Assembly (NCBI GenBank): GCA_947624245.1
Contig: CANQJL010000002.1
Location: forward strand, 88,020 to 152,019
DNA from: an uncultured Acetatifactor sp.
GTDB taxonomy: Bacteria; Bacillota; Clostridia; Lachnospirales; Lachnospiraceae
DNA length: 64,000 nt
Reading direction: 5' to 3'
This document shows, in pieces, positions 59,617 to 64,000 of this stretch. The translations under genes were made by a program, and so were the position numbers. The notes below the pieces were generated by a model. That model made no database searches. It saw only the letters and a program-made list of their open reading frames with translations, and was not told the origin of the DNA. Positions within the stretch are counted from its first letter, which is position 1. The number at the start of each line of letters is the position of its first letter.

Positions 59617-60570
59617 TTAACCCTCTAATATTTTTACTCTGTCCTCTATCAGGGCATCAAATCTTTCCTTCAGATGCCCCGGCAGGAGAGATTCGCCGCA
59701 CATGGAAATGAATTTCTCCTTTTTTGACACCAGCATACCGATCATTTTCCGTGCGGAGCTGTCCGATATGCCGCATTCATCGGCAAATATCAGGAAATCA
59801 TTCTTACGGATATTTGTCTTTTTACCGTTCATGACAAGGGCGAACTGCTCCTTATCTTCGGGCATAATTACATTGACCGGAAGCAGGTCGTATGCCGGAG
59901 AGAGCACATACTGTCCGCTGCCTTCTCCTGTCTCAATGAGTGAAAAATTCTTCAGGTGCATATCGGAATTACCCACCAGAAAGGAAAATACCAGCCGCAG
60001 GAACAGCTCCGTCATGTCCAGACCTCTGCGGGCTGAGTATCGCTCGATGATTTTTGCGCAGCGTTCATAAGATCCCTTATATTTATCCTGTGTCAGACGC
60101 AAATCGAGCTGACAGAAATCCTCCATGGCCAGCATCTGCATACGATCTTTTTCAAATATCCTGTCAATCCGTTTCGTGATATAGGCAAAGTTCCCGTTCC
60201 CCTGAATGAGCCCGTGAGGCACTGTGGTAATCCCCGCGTCGTCCGCCATGCACATGACGAGCTGCTCTGCTTCCGGAAGCGCCTCGAACTCGGTCACCTG
60301 CGGTTTCAAAATGTATCCGGTGGGGTAATTGACCAAAGTCAGACGCGGCGACTGCATCTCACGAATCAGGTGCAGAGACAGTTTTTTCTGGACGCCCGGA
60401 ACCGTATACCCCTTGTTCGTACTTTCAATCGCAAGGATTTCCAACGTTTTTTCATCGATAGAAATGGCGGGAAGCCGTGTCGTACCGAAAAATTTTTTGA
60501 TACAGCTTTTATGCCAGCCGGACTGCGAATTTTCAGGAGCAATCGGTTTCCCACAGCATAGACAGTTCAT
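59617..60570 (-). CDS. HipT-like Ser/Thr kinase toxin
   Basis: A 317-residue HipA-fold kinase lacking the small N-terminal HipA subdomain. It starts with a Cys/His cluster (CLCCG...GWHKSC). The Gly-rich loop GYTVPGVQKKLSLHL aligns Thr56 with the autophosphorylated Ser of HipA; the second Ser of the E. coli HipT loop (SIS) is Pro58 here. Catalytic motifs are FSFLVGNSDMHLKNFSL and LSPAYDLLPV. GGGAGG lies seven bases before the ATG, which overlaps the previous stop by 4 nt. Known relatives phosphorylate aminoacyl-tRNA synthetases; the target here is unknown. Confidence 0.88.
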   Translation of the reverse strand: MNCLCCGKPIAPENSQSGWHKSCIKKFFGTTRLPAISIDEKTLEILAIESTNKGYTVPGVQKKLSLHLIREMQSPRLTLVNYPTGYILKPQVTEFEALPEAEQLVMCMADDAGITTVPHGLIQGNGNFAYITKRIDRIFEKDRMQMLAMEDFCQLDLRLTQDKYKGSYERCAKIIERYSARRGLDMTELFLRLVFSFLVGNSDMHLKNFSLIETGEGSGQYVLSPAYDLLPVNVIMPEDKEQFALVMNGKKTNIRKNDFLIFADECGISDSSARKMIGMLVSKKEKFISMCGESLLPGHLKERFDALIEDRVKILEG

Positions 60571-60899
60571 ATTCGATCCTCCCTGACGCTGACATTTCCC
60601 ACTCCGTCCCTGCAGGCGACAAGCAGCAGTCCGAAACGGTCCTTCACGTCAACTTTCCAATTCCGGCTCACAACGTTCAGAAGCCACCCCTCGGGAATCA
60701 GTCCGTCGAAGAACGGGAAAAGGGTCCTTGAAGTATAAGTCGTATCAGAAAGCGGCAGCGTGAGCGAAACGGCGCCTGCGTCTTCTCTGTTCAGATATGC
60801 GGCATCGTAAGAGAACGAATACCCTTCGTCCGTTTCGCAGAGCACGCCCGCAAAAACATTCCGCACATAGATATAAGCAGTTCTGAAAGGGCCCATCAT
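60567..60899 (-). CDS. HipS-like protein (separate HipA N-terminal subdomain)
   Basis: A 110-residue protein matching the HipA N-terminal subdomain 1: RTAYIYVRNVFAGVLCETDEGYSFSYDAAYL, then AVSLTLPLSDTTYTS and LFPFFDGLIPEGWLLNVVSRNWKVD, then DRFGLLLVACRDGVGNVSV. In a full-length HipA this region is fused to the kinase. Here it ends in its own stop, with AAAGGA six bases before its ATG, and 4-nt overlaps with both neighbours. In E. coli HipBST the equivalent HipS is the antitoxin; same role is inferred. Confidence 0.85.
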   Translation of the reverse strand: MMGPFRTAYIYVRNVFAGVLCETDEGYSFSYDAAYLNREDAGAVSLTLPLSDTTYTSRTLFPFFDGLIPEGWLLNVVSRNWKVDVKDRFGLLLVACRDGVGNVSVREDRI

Positions 60900-61099
60900 T
60901 TTTCATCCTTTCTGCCGGGGACCGCCTCCATATTGAACATTGCCAGAGCCGCATTTACCTTATCCAGACGGACCGTCTCCTTGCCCTGCTCCAGCTCACG
61001 GACAAAGCGCAGACCGAGGCCGGAACGCATGGCGAACTCCTCCTGCGTCAGCCCCGCCGCCTTTCTGTTCTCTTTGATAAATTTTGCAATCTGGTTCAT
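60896..61099 (-). CDS. HipB-like XRE-family DNA-binding antitoxin
   Basis: A 67-residue helix-turn-helix protein. IAKFIKENRKAAGLTQEEFAMRSGLGLRFVRELEQGKETVRLDKVNAALAMF is a complete XRE/HipB domain. It is first in the operon, downstream of two inverted repeats that are probably its operators. In HipBST systems HipB represses transcription and augments HipS. Confidence 0.88.
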   Translation of the reverse strand: MNQIAKFIKENRKAAGLTQEEFAMRSGLGLRFVRELEQGKETVRLDKVNAALAMFNMEAVPGRKDEK

Positions 61100-61121
61100 T
61101 TTGTGTACGGGCTCCCTTGAT

Positions 61122-61183
61122 ATTATACCCTTTCGGGTGTCTTTTTATTTGTTTTTATTTAATTATACCTTTTCGGGTATAAT
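61122..61183 (-). promoter_or_regulatory. Paired operators upstream of hipB
   Basis: ATTATACC-TTTTCG-GGTATAAT (61162-61183) is a perfect 8+8 dyad. ATTATACC-CTTTCG-GGTGTCTT (61122-61143) is a half-conserved copy 40 bp away centre to centre. On the minus strand each contains a TATAAT hexamer that could be a -10, so bound repressor would block the promoter. Confidence 0.7.
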
Positions 61184-61203
61184 CCTCTTTTCGATACATC
61201 ATC

Positions 61204-62406
61204 TTATTTATTTACCATCAGCTTTACCATGGCCTGATTCAGGCCGTCCACCGTGAGCTTATACATGGGGAACAGCTCCTTCACGGCCGTCTCCGCCTCT
61301 CGCCAGGGCGCCCTGCCCGGCGCCATCTTGGGATTCAGCCAGACCACCTTTTTATATTTTTTCTTCACCAGCTTCAGCCATTCATAGCCGGACAGGCCGC
61401 CGTTGGGTCCTCGGTAATTTCCCGTGTCGGAGTAGAGCTCCTCCGGCGCCATGGCGGCGTCGCCCACGATGATTACCTTGTAATCGCTGTCCAGATTCCG
61501 GAACATCCACTCCGTGTCGATCCAGTCGCCGTTCTCGCACTCCGGCGTCTTGTAGAGCTTGCTGTAGATGCAGTTGTGGAAGTAATACGTCTTCACGTCC
61601 TTATAGTGGTTGGACTTGTGCACCGCCTGAAACAGATCGTTCAGAAGACTGCTGAAGGGGATCATGGTGCCGCCGGAATCCATGAGAAGCAGCAGCTTCA
61701 CGGCGTTCTTCCGGGGCTTCTGCATGACGATCTGCAGGCAGCCGCCGTTGTTGCAGGTCTTGTCCACGGTGCCGTTGATGTCAAGCTCCGTCTCCGGTAT
61801 ATCCAGCCTGCTGGAGAACTGCCGCAGCTTCCGAAACGCCAGCTGGAACTGTCTGTTGTCCAGGACACGGTCGTCTCTGAAATCTCGGTACTTTCTTGCG
61901 CCCACTACGGAGAAGGCGGACTGGTAGCCGGTCTGTCCGCCCACTCGGACGCCGCCCACGTTTCCGCCCATGTTGCCGAAGGAAGTCTTTCCCATGGTGC
62001 CGATCCAGAAACTTCCTCCGTTGTGCTCCTCGTTCTGGTCCTTTAAACGCTGCTTGAAGGTCTCCTCCACATCCTCCTTGTCGATCTGAAGGTCCTCCAT
62101 CTGATTTAAATGCGCTCTGGCCTCCTCGTGAGCAAGCTCCAGCATGTCGGACTTATCCAGCCACCGGAGCATCTCCTTTCCCACCTCCGTCTCCCTCTGA
62201 GCCGGCTTAAAGCACTCCTCAAAGGCCATGTCGTATTTATCAAAATCCGTCTCGCTCTTTACCAGAATCATGCGCGCAACATAATAGAACTGTGTCAGGG
62301 AGCTGCCGCACAGCCCCTGATCCAGCGCAGCCTGCAGGGTCAAAAATTCCCCCAGCGTCACATGAAGTCCCTTTTCCCGCAATGTCTCAAAAAATTTTGT
62401 GAACAT
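61204..62406 (-). CDS. VWA/CoxE-like domain protein
   Basis: A 400-residue cytoplasmic protein. The N-terminus resembles CoxE/VWA-associated proteins (FFETLREKGLHVTLGEFLTLQAALDQGL), and the C-terminal half is a von Willebrand A-like domain: KLLLLMDSGGTMIPFSSLLNDLF (DxSGT, a MIDAS-like DxSGS variant), TYYFHNCIY and VIIVGDAAMAPEEL. It follows its MoxR partner by 22 nt. Such pairs act as chaperones or metal-insertion factors for unknown clients. Confidence 0.87.
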   Translation of the reverse strand: MFTKFFETLREKGLHVTLGEFLTLQAALDQGLCGSSLTQFYYVARMILVKSETDFDKYDMAFEECFKPAQRETEVGKEMLRWLDKSDMLELAHEEARAHLNQMEDLQIDKEDVEETFKQRLKDQNEEHNGGSFWIGTMGKTSFGNMGGNVGGVRVGGQTGYQSAFSVVGARKYRDFRDDRVLDNRQFQLAFRKLRQFSSRLDIPETELDINGTVDKTCNNGGCLQIVMQKPRKNAVKLLLLMDSGGTMIPFSSLLNDLFQAVHKSNHYKDVKTYYFHNCIYSKLYKTPECENGDWIDTEWMFRNLDSDYKVIIVGDAAMAPEELYSDTGNYRGPNGGLSGYEWLKLVKKKYKKVVWLNPKMAPGRAPWREAETAVKELFPMYKLTVDGLNQAMVKLMVNK

Positions 62407-62428
62407 ATATGCCTACACCTGTCCCGCG

Positions 62429-63334
62429 TCACAGGTTCGTCTCGTGACGCACCAGCTCCAGATCCTCGTCCTTTTTCACCACCACGCCCACAAAGGGCAG
62501 CTTCGCCCGAATCTCGTCTGCGGAGATACCGCCGATCTGCAGGGCGTTCACCCAGTCGATCAGCTCGGAGGTGCTGGGCTTCTTGCGAATGTCCCGAATG
62601 GCGCGGATATTGTAGAACACCTCCATGGCGTTCTTTAACAGATTGTCCTCCACGTTGGGGTAATGCACCCGCACGATCTCCTCCATCAGCTCCGGCGTGG
62701 GGAAATCGATATAGTGGAAGATGCAGCGGCGCAGGAATGCGTCCGGCAGCTCCTTCTCCGCATTGGAAGTGATGATCACAATCGGTCTGTGCTTCGCCTT
62801 CACAGTGCGCTTTGTCTCGTTGATATAAAATTCCATCTGGTCCAGCTCCCAGAGAAGGTCGTTGGGGAACTCCAGATCCGCCTTGTCGATCTCGTCGATG
62901 AGGAGCACCACCTGCTCGTCGCTGTCGAAGGCCTCTCCCAGCTTGCCGAGCTTGATATAGCGCGCAATGTCGTCCACGCCCTCCTCGCCGAACTGACCGT
63001 CATAGAGGCGCTGTATGGTATCGTACACATACAGTCCCTCCTGGGCCTTGGTGGTGGATTTGATATTCCATACGATCAGTCTTTTCCCCAGCGCCTTGGC
63101 CACGGCCTCCGCCAGCATAGTCTTTCCCGTGCCGGGCTCTCCCTTGATCAGAAGCGGTTTCTTCAGTGCAATGGCAATGTTCACGCTGGCCATCAGTTCT
63201 TCACTGGCCACATATTCGCCGGTTCCGGCAAACGATGCTTTGTCTGCGGCCGCCGCGGAAGGCTCCGCGCCCTTACGTTCCTGCGCCGCGCTCTGCCCGC
63301 CGCCGTCGTTTTTGAGAATCTCCTGCTGTTCCAT
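62429..63334 (-). CDS. MoxR-family AAA+ ATPase
   Basis: About 301 residues. KPLLIKGEPGTGKTMLAEAVAKAL is the Walker A, VVLLIDEIDKADLEFPNDLLWELDQ the Walker B, and ITSNAEKELPDAFLRRCIFHYIDFP the sensor 1 and arginine finger region. The ATG at 63334 is used; a GTG at 63346 is also possible. It is paired with the VWA protein, a standard MoxR-VWA unit. Confidence 0.92.
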   Translation of the reverse strand: MEQQEILKNDGGGQSAAQERKGAEPSAAAADKASFAGTGEYVASEELMASVNIAIALKKPLLIKGEPGTGKTMLAEAVAKALGKRLIVWNIKSTTKAQEGLYVYDTIQRLYDGQFGEEGVDDIARYIKLGKLGEAFDSDEQVVLLIDEIDKADLEFPNDLLWELDQMEFYINETKRTVKAKHRPIVIITSNAEKELPDAFLRRCIFHYIDFPTPELMEEIVRVHYPNVEDNLLKNAMEVFYNIRAIRDIRKKPSTSELIDWVNALQIGGISADEIRAKLPFVGVVVKKDEDLELVRHETNL

Positions 63335-63353
63335 ACTCACACGCACCTTTCCC

Positions 63354-63401
63354 TTGAAATCCGTTCCTAATTATGTTACGATATTCCTGTTTTAAAATCA
63401 A
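63354..63401. promoter_or_regulatory. Divergent overlapping promoters of moxR and metF
   Basis: Plus strand: TTGAAA (63354), 17 nt, TACGAT (63377), for metF. Minus strand: TTGATT (63396-63401), 17 nt, TAACAT (63373-63378), for the MoxR gene. The -10 elements overlap, so the two may compete. Confidence 0.5.
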
Positions 63402-63449
63402 GGACATAATTGTCAAATCTATCGGAAAGCAAAGCAGAGGTCAGGACAG

Positions 63450-64000
63450 ATGATAACGGATATTTTACAGAATAAAGCTACTCTCTCCTTCGAGGTATTC
63501 CCGCCGAAGAAGGACGGGGAATTTGAAAAGGCCTTCGAGACGCTGGCCGCTCTGGGCGCGCTGCGGCCGGACTATATCAGCGTTACCTACGGCGCAGGCG
63601 GCTCACATGCGGGCAAGACCATAGAGCTGGCTTCCTATATCCAGAACACGCTGGGAATCGATGCCATGGCGCATATGACGTGCGTGGGAAGCAAACGGGA
63701 ACAGCTGCTTGACGTCTATCGGCAGCTGCAAGCCAACAATGTGACGCATGTTCTCGCCCTGCGCGGTGACCGTCCCAAGGATATGAGCGACGAACAGTTC
63801 GCCGCCAGGGATTTCGCCCACGCCAGCGACATGATGGAATTCTTAAGGGAAAATACGGACCTGCACCTTGCCGGAGCCTGCTATCCCGAGAAGCATTTCG
63901 AGAGCTTCAGCATGGAATCCGATCTGAACAATTTAAAGAAAAAACAGGAAGCGGGGGCCGAATTTTTCATCAGCCAGCTCTTCCTGGACAACGACTATTA
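63450..64000 (+). CDS. metF: Methylenetetrahydrofolate reductase MetF, N-terminal part (cut by window edge)
   Basis: An open frame from ATG at 63450 to the window end (183 codons), missing from the ORF track for lack of a stop. ATLSFEVFPPKKDGEFEKAFET, YISVTYGAGGSHAGKT, AMAHMTCVGS, HVLALRGDRPKDM and LAGACYPEKH are MetF signatures. The enzyme reduces methylene-THF to methyl-THF. GAGG lies nine bases before the start. Confidence 0.95.
   Translation, partial: MITDILQNKATLSFEVFPPKKDGEFEKAFETLAALGALRPDYISVTYGAGGSHAGKTIELASYIQNTLGIDAMAHMTCVGSKREQLLDVYRQLQANNVTHVLALRGDRPKDMSDEQFAARDFAHASDMMEFLRENTDLHLAGACYPEKHFESFSMESDLNNLKKKQEAGAEFFISQLFLDNDY

Noticed and set aside
60567-60570. hipS/hipT split as a sequencing frameshift of a normal hipA
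   Set aside because: Both genes have good Shine-Dalgarno sequences and a precise 4-nt stop/start overlap, as expected for a natural operon; the junction has no homopolymer.

Overview
This window is chromosomal DNA from a Gram-positive, endospore-forming anaerobe of the class Clostridia, most likely a Lachnospiraceae-type gut bacterium with fairly high GC. The inference rests on gene content and order: a rplU-prp-rpmA-obgE cluster with the Prp-cleavable L27 extension, spore genes (spoIVA, cotJABC, a GerA/SpoVAF-family protein), an anaerobic ribonucleotide reductase (nrdDG), a T-box-controlled tyrS, and the mutS-mutL-miaA and mreBCD-mrdA-minCDE-rodA chains. Almost everything lies on the minus strand; the plus-strand genes are lexA (cut by the left edge), a DUF378 protein, a PIN-domain gene pair and metF (cut by the right edge). 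No rRNA, tRNA, IS element, prophage or CRISPR array was recognised.

Layout. 1-0.8 kb: lexA tail and a small membrane protein. 0.8-5.6 kb: the ribosome-assembly cluster rplU-prp-rpmA-obgE-yhbY-nadD-yqeK-rsfS, with a strong promoter and a possible L21 leader. 5.6-12.2 kb: a cytidylate-kinase-like protein, rluD-type synthase, lspA, aroB, sepF, yggS, a HlyD-like adaptor and a P-loop protein. 12.3-30.3 kb: cell-shape, division and repair genes (D,D-carboxypeptidase, mgsA, rodA, minEDC, mrdA, mreDCB, radC, miaA, mutL, mutS). 30.5-33.7 kb: miaB followed by an AT-rich membrane glycosyltransferase-like gene broken at a run of seven G, inserted between miaB and mutS. 33.7-39.7 kb: an AGCS symporter, a two-component system with a companion exported protein, and a carboxylesterase. 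40-40.8 kb: PIN-domain toxin-antitoxin candidate. 40.8-45 kb: cotJABC, degV, a spore germination protein, dut. 45-48.2 kb: nrdDG. 48.2-56.1 kb: a nucleoside salvage run (pnp, cdd, amidohydrolase, NCS2 permease) continuing into a membrane-anchored MutS-like ATPase, a 58-residue membrane protein, a HAD phosphatase and a WYL regulator. 56.2-59.6 kb: spoIVA and T-box-tyrS. 59.6-61.2 kb: a three-gene hipB-hipS-hipT-type toxin-antitoxin locus with two upstream inverted repeats. 61.2-64 kb: a VWA/MoxR pair and metF.

The most notable accessory features are the tripartite HipBST-like module, the homopolymer-interrupted GT-C-like gene, the PIN pair, and a recurring pattern of short tandem duplications at gene edges (lexA tail, nadD/yqeK junction, yqeK/rsfS junction, esterase 5' flank, PIN 5' flank, nrdG/dut gap). 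Two genes are missing from the supplied ORF track and were read directly from sequence: cotJA (55 aa) and a 58-aa membrane protein; metF is absent because it has no stop inside the window. Starts were moved inward from the longest ORF where a Shine-Dalgarno sequence and family length supported it.
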